Shown: positions 18,785 to 29,031 of the stretch, in pieces | Position numbering within the stretch: position 1 is the stretch's first letter | Layout of the letters: each line of letters opens with the position of its first letter | From: Acinetobacter sp. B51(2017) | GTDB taxonomy: Bacteria > Pseudomonadota > Gammaproteobacteria > Pseudomonadales > Moraxellaceae | Assembly (NCBI RefSeq): GCF_003711395.1 | Contig: NZ_PJRJ01000022.1 | Coordinates: 1-46,298 of the forward strand | Length of the DNA stretch: 46,298 nt | Direction of reading: 5' to 3' | Position numbers and translations under genes: made by a program | Notes under the pieces: model-generated | Databases searched by the model: none | Seen by the model: the letters and a program-made list of their open reading frames with translations, nothing else | Told to the model about the DNA's origin: nothing

Positions 18785-19471
18785 TTATTTGGAATAATCC
18801 CGCGCACCAAACAAGGCAGTGCCTATACGTAGCATGGTTGACCCTGCTGCAACGGCAGCTTCTAAATCGCCTGACATGCCCATACTTAAGGTATCCCAGT
18901 GTTGGGGCTGTGCATGCTGGGCTTTGACTTGATCAAACAACGCTTTAGCATCACGAAAAGCTGGCGTATTGTTGGGTGCAGGAATGACCATTAAACCGCG
19001 CAAACATAAATGCGGCAGTTGACTGATCTGTGCCACTAAATCCGCAACTTCATGCGGCTGACAGCCATCCTTAGTGTCTTGGCTATCAATATTGACTTGT
19101 AGACAAATATTCAATGGCGCTTGTGTCGCTTCACGTTGATTGGACAAACGCTCTGCGATAATAAGACGATCTACCCCATGCACCCAGTCAAATTTGTCCG
19201 CCAAGTGTTTGGTTTTATTGCGCTGTACATGCCCTATAAAATGCCACTCAATGTCTAAATCTGCTAAGGCTTCAATTTTATCAAGTGCTTCTTGCAAATA
19301 GTTTTCACCAAAGGCACGTTGCCCTGCTGCATACATTGCCGCTAAAGCGGTGCTCGGCTGGGTTTTAGACACAGCCAATAAGCTTACATCTTGCACATCA
19401 CGCCCTGCATGTTGGCAAGCTTCTGCAATCTGTTGTAAAACTTGATTTCGTGTCGCGTCTAGAGGATTCAT
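18785..19471 (-). CDS. yggS: YggS/PROSC-family pyridoxal-phosphate homeostasis protein
   Basis: YggS binds pyridoxal 5'-phosphate and keeps the free vitamer pool balanced; it has no known catalysis. The 228-aa product has the alanine-racemase-like TIM barrel with the PLP lysine Lys36 (LLAVSKTQP), FGENYLQEA, WHFIGHVQRNK and the phosphate-binding end LSMGMSGDLEAAVAAGSTMLRIGTALFG. It diverges from pilT, an arrangement also found in Pseudomonas. I chose ATG 19471 (MNPLDATRNQ) over 19486; neither has a strong ribosome site. Confidence 0.93.
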   Translation of the reverse strand: MNPLDATRNQVLQQIAEACQHAGRDVQDVSLLAVSKTQPSTALAAMYAAGQRAFGENYLQEALDKIEALADLDIEWHFIGHVQRNKTKHLADKFDWVHGVDRLIIAERLSNQREATQAPLNICLQVNIDSQDTKDGCQPHEVADLVAQISQLPHLCLRGLMVIPAPNNTPAFRDAKALFDQVKAQHAQPQHWDTLSMGMSGDLEAAVAAGSTMLRIGTALFGARDYSK

Positions 19472-19593
19472 AGCAGCATTTCTCATTTGATAGCGGTTTT
19501 TTCACATTCCCTGCGACTCAACTGTTGGTTCAGCCTCGAGAAAGCCTTATTATTCTAGCAAAATAATTAAGATTAATTCGCTCGGGGATTTAC

Positions 19594-20631
19594 ATGGATA
19601 TTACAGAACTTTTAGCGTTCTCTGCTAAAAATGGGGCTTCAGATTTACATCTTTCGGCAGGTATGCCACCAATGATTCGTGTCGATGGTGAAGTACGCCG
19701 TATTAACTTACCTGCTTTAGAACATAAAGAAGTACACAAATTGGTGTATGACATTATGAATGATAAACAGCGCCGTGATTATGAAGAAAATCTAGAAACC
19801 GACTTTTCTTTTGAAGTGCCAGGTGTGGCACGTTTTCGTGTCAACGCCTTTAACCAAAACCGTGGTGCGGGCGCGGTATTTCGTACTATTCCATCTAAAG
19901 TCTTAACCATGGAAGACTTAGGTATGGGACAAATCTTTAAAGATATCTGTGAATATCCACGCGGTATTGTGTTAGTCACAGGTCCAACAGGTTCGGGTAA
20001 ATCGACCACCTTAGCCGCCATGCTCGACTATATTAACGACAACCGCTACGACCATATTTTAACCGTTGAAGATCCAATTGAATTTGTGCATCAATCCAAA
20101 AAATGCTTGATTAACCAACGTGAAGTACATCGTGATACGCATGGTTTTAACAACGCGCTACGTTCTGCGCTACGTGAAGACCCAGATATTATCTTGGTGG
20201 GTGAGATGCGTGACTTAGAAACCATTCGCTTGGCTTTAACCGCAGCCGAAACTGGTCACTTGGTGTTTGGTACCCTGCATACCACCTCTGCAGCTAAAAC
20301 TATTGACCGTGTGATTGACGTTTTCCCTGCCGAAGAAAAAGACATGGTACGTGCCATGTTATCAGAGTCTCTTCAAGCGGTAATTTCACAAACCCTACTC
20401 AAAAAAGTTGGGGGCGGTCGTGTAGCAGCACATGAAATCATGATTGGTATTCCCGCCATTCGTAACTTGATTCGTGAAAATAAAGTGGCACAAATGTATT
20501 CTTCCATTCAAACCGGTGCCAACTACGGTATGACAACGCTCGATCAAAGCTTAAAGACCTTAGTTTCTAAAGGCATTATTAATAATCAAACAGCACGCGC
20601 TGCAGCCAAACAACCTGAAAGCTTTTTATAA
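19594..20631 (+). CDS. pilT: Type IV pilus twitching motility ATPase PilT
   Basis: PilT is the hexameric cytoplasmic ATPase that retracts type IV pili, driving twitching and DNA uptake. The 345-aa sequence shows Walker A GPTGSGKST (Lys136), the Asp box VEDPIEFVHQ, Walker B LVGEMRDLETI and the His box TGHLVFGTLHTTSAAKT. The C-terminal AIRNLIRE motif specific to retraction ATPases is present (IPAIRNLIRENK). The length equals that of Pseudomonas PilT (344 aa). It is followed by pilU after 28 bp. Confidence 0.97.
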   Translation: MDITELLAFSAKNGASDLHLSAGMPPMIRVDGEVRRINLPALEHKEVHKLVYDIMNDKQRRDYEENLETDFSFEVPGVARFRVNAFNQNRGAGAVFRTIPSKVLTMEDLGMGQIFKDICEYPRGIVLVTGPTGSGKSTTLAAMLDYINDNRYDHILTVEDPIEFVHQSKKCLINQREVHRDTHGFNNALRSALREDPDIILVGEMRDLETIRLALTAAETGHLVFGTLHTTSAAKTIDRVIDVFPAEEKDMVRAMLSESLQAVISQTLLKKVGGGRVAAHEIMIGIPAIRNLIRENKVAQMYSSIQTGANYGMTTLDQSLKTLVSKGIINNQTARAAAKQPESFL

Positions 20632-20659
20632 TTAAAAAAATAATAATGAGGACTTTATA

Positions 20660-21778
20660 ATGAAATTTAATGACCTGCTCAACATGATGATTGAGCAAAA
20701 AGCCTCGGATATGTTTATTACTGCCGATATCGAACCGTCGATGAAGATTAACGGTGAGATCGTACCTGTAGCGAAAACCAAGCTCACTGGGGAAATTATC
20801 GAGCAATTGGTGCTGTCCATCATGTCGCCTAAACAGCGCGAAGAATTTAACCGCACGCGTGAATGTAACTTTGCCATTACCAACCAAGAACGCACAGCGC
20901 GCTTTCGTGTCAGCGCATTTCAACAGCGTGATGAACCAGGCATGGTGTTGCGTCGTATTGAAACCGTCATTCCCACCATTGATGAATTGAACCTGCCCCC
21001 CATCATGAAAGAATTAGCCATGGTTAAACGTGGCATTGTGATTTTTGTGGGAGCAACAGGTACGGGTAAATCGACGTCGCTGGCATCTCTGATTGGCTAT
21101 CGCAATAAAAACTCCAAAGGTCATATCATTACCATTGAAGACCCAATCGAGTTTGTGCATCAACATCAAGGCTGTATTATTACCCAGCGTGAAGTGGGGA
21201 TTGATACCGAAAGCTTTGAAGTGGCGCTTAAAAACACCTTACGTCAAGCACCAGATGTGATCCTCATTGGTGAGATTCGTTCCCGCGAAACCATGGACTA
21301 TGCCATTGCCTTTGCCGAAACGGGTCACTTGGTCTTTGCCACACTGCATGCTAACAACGCCAACCAAGCCTTAGATCGTATTGTGCATTTCTTTGATGGT
21401 GACCGTCAAAATCAAGTCTTTATGGATTTATCACTGAACTTAAAGGCCATTGTGGCACAACAACTTATACCAACTGTGGATGGACAACGCCGCCGCGCCG
21501 CAATTGAAGTCTTGATTAATACCCCATTGGTAGCAGATCTTATTCGTGAAGGGCATGTACATAAAATCAAAGATTTAATGAAACGCTCAACCGAACTCGG
21601 CATGCAAACCTTTGACCAAGCCTTGTTTGAGTTATATCAAGCTAAAATCATTAGCTATAAAGAGGCTCTCAAACATGCTGACTCTGCCAACGATCTACGC
21701 TTACAAATCAAACTCTCAGAGGAAGGTACAGGTGGCTTAATGCATGCTGCCAATAACATCACCTTTGATGCGCACTAA
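20660..21778 (+). CDS. pilU: PilT-dependent retraction ATPase PilU
   Basis: PilU is the accessory retraction ATPase that works with PilT. The 372-aa protein has Walker A GATGTGKST (Lys137), EDPIEFVHQ, the Walker B segment ILIGEIRSRETM and the His box TGHLVFATLHANNANQALDR. It is longer than PilT at the C-terminus, with a tail that is typical of PilU. It lies in one operon with pilT. ATG 20660 is preceded by GAGGA. Confidence 0.96.
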   Translation: MKFNDLLNMMIEQKASDMFITADIEPSMKINGEIVPVAKTKLTGEIIEQLVLSIMSPKQREEFNRTRECNFAITNQERTARFRVSAFQQRDEPGMVLRRIETVIPTIDELNLPPIMKELAMVKRGIVIFVGATGTGKSTSLASLIGYRNKNSKGHIITIEDPIEFVHQHQGCIITQREVGIDTESFEVALKNTLRQAPDVILIGEIRSRETMDYAIAFAETGHLVFATLHANNANQALDRIVHFFDGDRQNQVFMDLSLNLKAIVAQQLIPTVDGQRRRAAIEVLINTPLVADLIREGHVHKIKDLMKRSTELGMQTFDQALFELYQAKIISYKEALKHADSANDLRLQIKLSEEGTGGLMHAANNITFDAH

Positions 21779-21788
21779 AATTTGCCCA

Positions 21789-21822
21789 TAAAAAAAGGCT
21801 TAACACCAGTTAAGCCTTTTTT
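21789..21822. terminator. Bidirectional terminator between pilU and fur
   Basis: AAAAAGGCTTAAC pairs with GTTAAGCCTTTTT around a short ACCA loop, with A and T runs on the two sides. It serves both convergent genes. Confidence 0.85.
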
Positions 21823-21834
21823 ATATGTATTGGA

Positions 21835-22272
21835 TTATTTCTTACGAAATGCTTCTTGGCATTCTACGGCATCGCAGTAACCGTATAAATTTAGTGAGTG
21901 ACCTGTGAGTTCGAAACCAAATTTCTTTGCCACTTCATGCTGTTCATTTTCAATAAGGTCGTTATGAAACTCGACCACTTTATTGCAGTTTTGGCAGACC
22001 AAATGATCATGGTGATCATCTTGCATAATTTCAAATACAGAGTGATTATTTTCAAAATGATGACGCTGAATAATCCCCGCCGCTTCAAACTGAGTTAACA
22101 CACGATATACGGTTGCTAAACCCACGTCTTCACCTTGTTCAAGTAAAGTTTTATAAATATCTTCCGCACTTAAATGATGTTGTTTTGAATTTTCTAATAG
22201 TTCTAAAATTTTAATTCGTGGAAGGGTAACTTTCAGTCCAGCTTTACGTAAATCTTGGTTTGAAATAGGCAT
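21835..22272 (-). CDS. fur: Ferric uptake regulator Fur
   Basis: Fur is the iron-sensing dimeric repressor of iron uptake genes. The 145-aa protein has the winged helix (LRKAGLKVTLPRIKILELLE, then GLATVYRVLTQFEAAGI), the sensory metal site HHFENNHSVFE with DDHHDHLVC, and two Cys pairs (CQNC, and C-x4-C in YGYCDAVEC). The length is typical (E. coli 148 aa). It diverges from bamE as in Pseudomonas and E. coli relatives. I do not find a convincing Fur box in the 112-bp shared promoter region. Confidence 0.97.
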   Translation of the reverse strand: MPISNQDLRKAGLKVTLPRIKILELLENSKQHHLSAEDIYKTLLEQGEDVGLATVYRVLTQFEAAGIIQRHHFENNHSVFEIMQDDHHDHLVCQNCNKVVEFHNDLIENEQHEVAKKFGFELTGHSLNLYGYCDAVECQEAFRKK

Positions 22273-22384
22273 GAAAAAAGGTCTCTCAACAAAATCAAAG
22301 TTGGAATAGGCAATAAAGTTAAGATGCAGTATGATCTATGACCAGATCAAATGCATCATAAATAATTTGGGATAGTGTAGCAAA

Positions 22385-22783
22385 ATGCAAAAAATTATGT
22401 TGACGTTGTTCGTCACTTCCGTACTGGCCGGGTGTTCAACTTTGGGCGTATATAAAGTGGATATTCCACAAGGAACACCATTGACCCAAGCACAAGCCGC
22501 TAAAATCCAAGTCGGTATGAGTCATCAACAAGTGCGTTTTTTACTGGGCAGCCCAACCGTTACTGATCCCATGAACCCACTACGTTGGGACTATATTTAC
22601 AATTACATTCCAGGTACCAATGCCAAAAAAGCCAAGATTCCAGCTGCCTCTGGTCAGCATCTGAAAGTGTATTTTAATGGCAACGGTATTGTTGAAAAAA
22701 TTGAAGGTCTAGAGACCATTCCGGCTACACAACCCGGTTTACCTGCCTCTAAAGAGGCGATTTTAACAGCCCCACCACTATAG
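22385..22783 (+). CDS. bamE: Outer membrane assembly factor BamE (OmlA/SmpA)
   Basis: BamE is a small lipoprotein of the BAM complex that inserts beta-barrel proteins in the outer membrane. The 132-aa sequence starts with a lipoprotein signal ending in LAGC (Cys17) and contains the SmpA/OmlA core QVGMSHQQVRFLLGSP followed by NPLRWDYIYNYIPG. The C-terminal 25 residues (proline-rich) extend beyond the E. coli protein. It is divergent from fur, the conserved arrangement. Confidence 0.94.
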   Translation: MQKIMLTLFVTSVLAGCSTLGVYKVDIPQGTPLTQAQAAKIQVGMSHQQVRFLLGSPTVTDPMNPLRWDYIYNYIPGTNAKKAKIPAASGQHLKVYFNGNGIVEKIEGLETIPATQPGLPASKEAILTAPPL

Positions 22784-22796
22784 TCGCTTTAGGATA

Positions 22797-22828
22797 AAAA
22801 GAAACCCCTCAGTGAGGGGTTTTTTTTA
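22797..22828. terminator. Bidirectional terminator between bamE and ratB
   Basis: AAACCCCTCA pairs with TGAGGGGTTT around a GTGA-type turn, then eight T on the plus strand. It overlaps the end of the convergent ratB gene. Confidence 0.8.
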
Positions 22829-23146
22829 TGATTCTGATTGTTTAAAGCGATTTCCGCGCCCATAAATTCCGACTGGATTTTTTGCCGCACGTTTACGACG
22901 AATATCTTTAGGATTAATGGTTAAGGCGCGATAAATCTCCACACGATCACCCGCTTGTAGCACATGACTCGCGTCTACCTTCACCCCAAAAATGCCTAAA
23001 TGAAGTGGCTCAGGTAAAGCGGTTTTCTCGGCAATTTTACTGTTAAAAATAGCCTCTGCTGCCGTCATGCCTTGCACAAAATCTAAAGCTATATGAAACT
23101 GTGCATCAGGGGCAGCATAAGCTATCCAAACCTGCGGATGACTCAT
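22826..23146 (-). CDS. RnfH-family ubiquitin-like protein (YfjF/RatB)
   Basis: The 106-aa product has the beta-grasp fold of the RnfH (UPF0125) family: WIAYAAPDAQFHIALDF at the start, GIFGVKVDASHVLQAGDRVE near the end and the typical IYRALTINPKDIRRKRA tail. The family is often next to ratA and bamE; its role is not settled. The ATG at 23146 is favoured over the open frame to 23224 because it overlaps the stop of the upstream membrane-protein gene as ATGA, and homology begins there. ratA itself is not seen; the upstream neighbour here is an NSS-like transporter. Confidence 0.85.
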   Translation of the reverse strand: MSHPQVWIAYAAPDAQFHIALDFVQGMTAAEAIFNSKIAEKTALPEPLHLGIFGVKVDASHVLQAGDRVEIYRALTINPKDIRRKRAAKNPVGIYGRGNRFKQSES

Positions 23147-24222
23147 GACAACACTTTTCCAATTAAGGCAATCATGGCTGTCACAATCGATAATGGCAAT
23201 ACAATACGCATCGCTATACGCCATAAGTTATACAACGCTTCACTGCTAAAATTCAGCGCTTTACGCAGATGGCTGATCTTCATTAACCAACCTGCAAAAA
23301 TGGCATAAATTAAGCAAATACTTAAGCCCCACAGCAATAATACAACGTTAAACACCCCTGACAGCATTGGCAATGCCCAAATCAATACAGCAATCACCAC
23401 GACCACCCATTGAATGACGGCTGCCATTTGACGCTCAGCCAACTGCTGACGTGCAAGATTAAGTAACAAGGCTGAACCTGTCACCACACTCACCACAAAG
23501 GCCAGCGCTGGAATTTGGCTATTGGCAATAAAGAAGCCAAATGCCACCACTGCCAACAATTGTGCAATCCACACTGGCAATACGGTTGCTGTTGCTGCAT
23601 CGCTTTGTTTCACTTGGTTTAAGCTGACTTGCGAATATACACCTAGACCTAAACCACTGGCCACCAATGCCAATACAGTCGCTGCGCCCCACTCACTAAA
23701 TTCAAGTGCGGTAAATTGCCATGTCGGTTGTTGTTCGCCCATCACCATCGACAGTGCTAAAGCAGCCAACACACCAACCAACGTCAGTAACACAATGATT
23801 TGACGTGGTGCTAAAGACAGTGCCAAGGCAGCCAACGCTAAACCTGCAAATACAGGTAAGTGACCAATTTGACTCAATTGGGTCAGCATATTCGAGGCAT
23901 TAAACAACATACCTCCAGCTAAAAATGGCATAAACACGACAGCGAGCCAGCCAACCAAACGCCACTGTGCGGATGCATCCGCATCACGAGTTAAACTCGA
24001 TAAGGCATTTAAAGCTGTGGTTTTACTGCGCTTTGCCAGTGCCACTTCCATATAAGTAATGGGTAATGCTAAAACCAACATCGTCCCTAACCACAACAAC
24101 CAGAAATCCAGTTGACGCTCAGCACCAATGCCTAGAATTGGTGCTAAGGTAGCAATAATGATAAACGATAAACAAAATGCCATCAGCGGTGATAGCCATC
24201 GAGACATCGCGTTGTCCTGCAT
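23143..24222 (-). CDS. Short neurotransmitter:sodium symporter-like membrane protein
   Basis: The 359-aa protein is hydrophobic throughout with about ten membrane segments. Parts recall the sodium:neurotransmitter symporter (NSS/SNF) family: LPITYMEVALAKRSKTTALN after the second segment, WRLVGWLAVVFMP, and the tail WRIAMRIVLPLS. It is shorter than usual members (about 450 aa), and I cannot find the conserved sodium-site residues, so transport activity is uncertain. AGGAAA precedes the ATG. Its stop overlaps the start of the RnfH-family gene, showing an operon. Confidence 0.6.
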   Translation of the reverse strand: MQDNAMSRWLSPLMAFCLSFIIIATLAPILGIGAERQLDFWLLWLGTMLVLALPITYMEVALAKRSKTTALNALSSLTRDADASAQWRLVGWLAVVFMPFLAGGMLFNASNMLTQLSQIGHLPVFAGLALAALALSLAPRQIIVLLTLVGVLAALALSMVMGEQQPTWQFTALEFSEWGAATVLALVASGLGLGVYSQVSLNQVKQSDAATATVLPVWIAQLLAVVAFGFFIANSQIPALAFVVSVVTGSALLLNLARQQLAERQMAAVIQWVVVVIAVLIWALPMLSGVFNVVLLLWGLSICLIYAIFAGWLMKISHLRKALNFSSEALYNLWRIAMRIVLPLSIVTAMIALIGKVLS

Positions 24223-24369
24223 GATGCTTTCCTAATAAAAATCTAGCGCTATTTTGCCGTTGTCATGCTCAAAAAGCAAAACCCAAACAAAGAAAAAGCA
24301 AAGCATCTATTGAGGCTTTGCTTGGCTGAAAGACTTATAATTTTGCTTTATTTTTATTGTGCTGCACTG

Positions 24370-24825
24370 TTATGAAAAGAACCGAGCAAACCAATTTTTG
24401 CCTTTTTTCTTCTCTTTTTCTTTAATAATGCCCATCATATTTTCTTTGACTGCACCCACATAGTCGGCATCATCATGTTGAATATGGTTAATTAACCATT
24501 TTGACAAAATATCATGCAACTCCGCTTCAATCGCATGCCCTTGTTCATAACGATCACGATAGCTTTCAATTTTTTTAATAAATAGATCATGCACGCGTTT
24601 ATGTGGCACACGATACTTATAGCCTGCTTCTTCTTGTAGAGACTCTTCAAAGGTAAAATGTGACTGAGTATAATCAATAATATTATTTAAAATAGAACGA
24701 ATACGCGCACGATCAGTATTTACCCCAATACTATCTATCTCGTTAATATAGTCGAGAATGCGGCGATGCTGCTCATCAATAACATCAATACCGGTATTAT
24801 ATTCTGGAATCCATCTCATTTTCAT
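24370..24825 (-). CDS. Bacteriohemerythrin
   Basis: A single-domain hemerythrin of 151 aa that binds O2 at a non-heme di-iron site. The ligands are all in place: His20 (DEQHRR), His56 and Glu60 (SHFTFEE), His75 and His79 (HKRVH), His114 and Asp119 (HIQHDD). A basic tail (KEKEKKKGKNWF) extends past the domain. Proteins of this kind store or sense oxygen or protect iron enzymes. AGGT lies 7 bp before the ATG. It seems to be a single transcription unit. Confidence 0.92.
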   Translation of the reverse strand: MKMRWIPEYNTGIDVIDEQHRRILDYINEIDSIGVNTDRARIRSILNNIIDYTQSHFTFEESLQEEAGYKYRVPHKRVHDLFIKKIESYRDRYEQGHAIEAELHDILSKWLINHIQHDDADYVGAVKENMMGIIKEKEKKKGKNWFARFFS

Positions 24826-25043
24826 ACGACTACCTGTTCGGCATCCCCAAATTCGTTAAAATTGATCATATATTGATTTAAATAGAATAAAAATAAACTG
24901 GTTTACTAGGGATTATCCAAAAAACACACAATATTTTATTAAATAATTGAATTATATTAATTTAATGTTTTAAGTTGAGTAAAAAACTAAGATATTTTTT
25001 AACCAATTTTCATTTTAAATAAAATATTTTTTATTTTAATAAA
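24826..25043. other. A+T-rich intergenic region upstream of the hemerythrin gene
   Basis: About 220 bp of very A+T-rich DNA with no open frame of note. It must hold the hemerythrin promoter on the minus strand. Many TATA-like stretches are present, so no single promoter can be chosen. Confidence 0.3.
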
Positions 25044-25075
25044 ATCAAGTTGCTATTTTAAAATAGCAACTTGAT
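25044..25075. terminator. Perfect 32-bp palindrome, terminator of the amidotransferase gene
   Basis: ATCAAGTTGCTATTTT (25044-25059) is followed directly by its exact reverse complement to 25075. On the minus strand TTTTATT follows, making a terminator for the gene that ends at 25084. Confidence 0.7.
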
Positions 25076-25083
25076 CGCAGTTA

Positions 25084-25932
25084 TTAATATTGATCTGCCC
25101 GTGTGACACGTTTTAGGCTTGGATTTAGTTTTTCACGCTCTAAACGCTCAATAACTGTGACTTTGTTTTTGATTGGTTTACCATCTTTGAATAAAATCAT
25201 CTCACCTGATTTAAATGCAGACCACGTCTCATTTTGTGTTAAGGGTTCAGTGGTAATGACAGCGACACGATCTTCAGGCGTCGTCACCTGACTAAAATCA
25301 ACTTCGACATCCAAATCAATTAACTGTGCTGGTTTAAACGGATATTCTCGTACCAACCAATGCAATTTGGTAATGTTATAGGCAAACAAGGCCTGACCAT
25401 TGGAAAGACAAAAATTAAATGTGCCATGTTCTGCAATACTTGGTGAAATCTCTACCAACAAGTCAAAAATTTGCTCTAAAGATGGCTCATCATAACCAAA
25501 GCGCAATACCAATTGCTCGAGTAAATAGCAAAAAGCCAATTCGCTATCGGTATTGCCTACAGGGGTAAAACGACCACTTAAACGCGGCTGAAAATCGTGT
25601 AAATCACCATTATGGGCAAAAATCCACTGTCTACCCCAAAGCTCACGACTAAACGGATGCGAGTTTTCGAGGTTAATTTTCCCTTGCGTCGCTTTACGAA
25701 TATGCGCAATCACATTACGTGATTTAATTGGGTAGTTACGAATCAGCTCTGCGATGGGCGATTCAACTGCCGATTGATTGTCGACAAATAAACGGCAGGC
25801 TTTATCTTCAAAAAAGGCGATACCAAAGCCATCACAATGGTCTGAGGTAATCCCTGCACGCTGTGAAAAGCCACGAAATGAGAAGGTAATGTCCGTAGGA
25901 GTGGCACAGTTCATTCCAAGTAATTGGCACAT
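25084..25932 (-). CDS. Class II glutamine amidotransferase (YafJ-like)
   Basis: The 282-aa protein starts MCQLLGMNC, placing the N-terminal nucleophile Cys2 after Met removal. It continues with IAHIRKATQGKINLENSHPF and FAHNGDL, the glutamine-binding features of the Ntn (GATase class II) fold. It lacks a synthase domain, like E. coli YafJ. A free-standing amidotransferase of this kind hydrolyses glutamine or a gamma-glutamyl compound; the substrate here is unknown. The gene has its own terminator. Confidence 0.88.
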   Translation of the reverse strand: MCQLLGMNCATPTDITFSFRGFSQRAGITSDHCDGFGIAFFEDKACRLFVDNQSAVESPIAELIRNYPIKSRNVIAHIRKATQGKINLENSHPFSRELWGRQWIFAHNGDLHDFQPRLSGRFTPVGNTDSELAFCYLLEQLVLRFGYDEPSLEQIFDLLVEISPSIAEHGTFNFCLSNGQALFAYNITKLHWLVREYPFKPAQLIDLDVEVDFSQVTTPEDRVAVITTEPLTQNETWSAFKSGEMILFKDGKPIKNKVTVIERLEREKLNPSLKRVTRADQY

Positions 25933-26031
25933 AATATCTTCTCATTGATCTTGCTAATAACTGCTATTGTGCATGACTCTATAGTGCATTTCAAATCACT
26001 ATTTCTAATTTTTATCAATCACTTTGGCTAT

Positions 26032-26061
26032 AAAAAAGCCTTCCATGTGGAAGGCTTTTTT
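26032..26061. terminator. Terminator downstream of argB
   Basis: GCCTTCC (26038-26044) pairs with GGAAGGC (26049-26055), loop ATGT, with A6 before and T6 after the stem. It can act in both directions and ends argB on the minus strand. Confidence 0.85.
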
Positions 26062-26063
26062 GC

Positions 26064-28404
<2,341 letters not shown>

Positions 28405-28516
28405 AAGGTCATTTGGGCAATAAAAGTTAAATATTAGATGTATTTAATAGAAATAAAATGTGCATCTTTTTTCATTGTTGTTTTTAATCTATTTCTCATC
28501 ACTTTTCAATTGAAAT

Positions 28517-28548
28517 GCGATGAGGCTCAACAAAATGAGCCTCATCGC
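28517..28548. terminator. 13-bp perfect hairpin between dut and algC
   Basis: GCGATGAGGCTCA (28517-28529) pairs with TGAGCCTCATCGC (28536-28548), loop six bases. There is no T run after it on the minus strand (ATTTC follows), so it could be a weak terminator or an RNA-stability hairpin behind dut. Confidence 0.5.
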
Positions 28549-28556
28549 TTACAGAA

Positions 28557-29009
28557 TTAGTTTTGACCTGTGTGACCAAAACCTCCTGCACCACGTTCAG
28601 TGGCCACAAACTCATCCACCATTTCAAACTGTGCTTGTACTACAGGTACTAACACATATTGTGCTAAACGCTCGCCTGGTTCTAAGCTAAACGCAGTTTG
28701 GCTACGGTTCCAAACCGACACCATCAACTCACCTTGGTAGTCTGAATCAATCAGGCCAACCAGGTTACCCAAAACGATGCCGTGTTTATGACCTAAACCT
28801 GAACGTGGCAAGATTAAACCCGCAAAGTTCACGTCTTCGATGTAAATGGATAAACCTGTTTTCACCAATACGGTTTGACCTGGTTCAATCACCGTGGTTT
28901 CATTCACGCAAGCACGTAAATCTAAACCTGCTGAACCTTGAGTGGCATAGCTTGGCATTGGCCACTCGCTACCTAAACGTGAATCTAAAACTTTAACTTG
29001 AACTTTCAT
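28557..29009 (-). CDS. dut: dUTP diphosphatase (dUTPase)
   Basis: Dut hydrolyses dUTP to dUMP, which keeps uracil out of DNA and feeds dTMP synthesis. The 150-aa trimeric-type enzyme has all five motifs: [26 protein letters not shown], the [11 protein letters not shown] segment and the C-terminal [10 protein letters not shown]. The length is typical. Two ATGs are adjacent; AGGA is better spaced for the second (29009). It lies about 22 bp behind rep and probably shares its transcript. Confidence 0.95.
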   Translation of the reverse strand: MKVQVKVLDSRLGSEWPMPSYATQGSAGLDLRACVNETTVIEPGQTVLVKTGLSIYIEDVNFAGLILPRSGLGHKHGIVLGNLVGLIDSDYQGELMVSVWNRSQTAFSLEPGERLAQYVLVPVVQAQFEMVDEFVATERGAGGFGHTGQN

Positions 29010-29031
29010 CATGGTTCCTAATACATGGGAG

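Noticed and set aside
22273..22384. A Fur box for autoregulation of fur
   Set aside because: I found no stretch close to the 19-bp GATAATGATAATCATTATC consensus.
24826..25043. Small genes in the A+T-rich gap
   Set aside because: No frame with a ribosome site or meaningful length is present.
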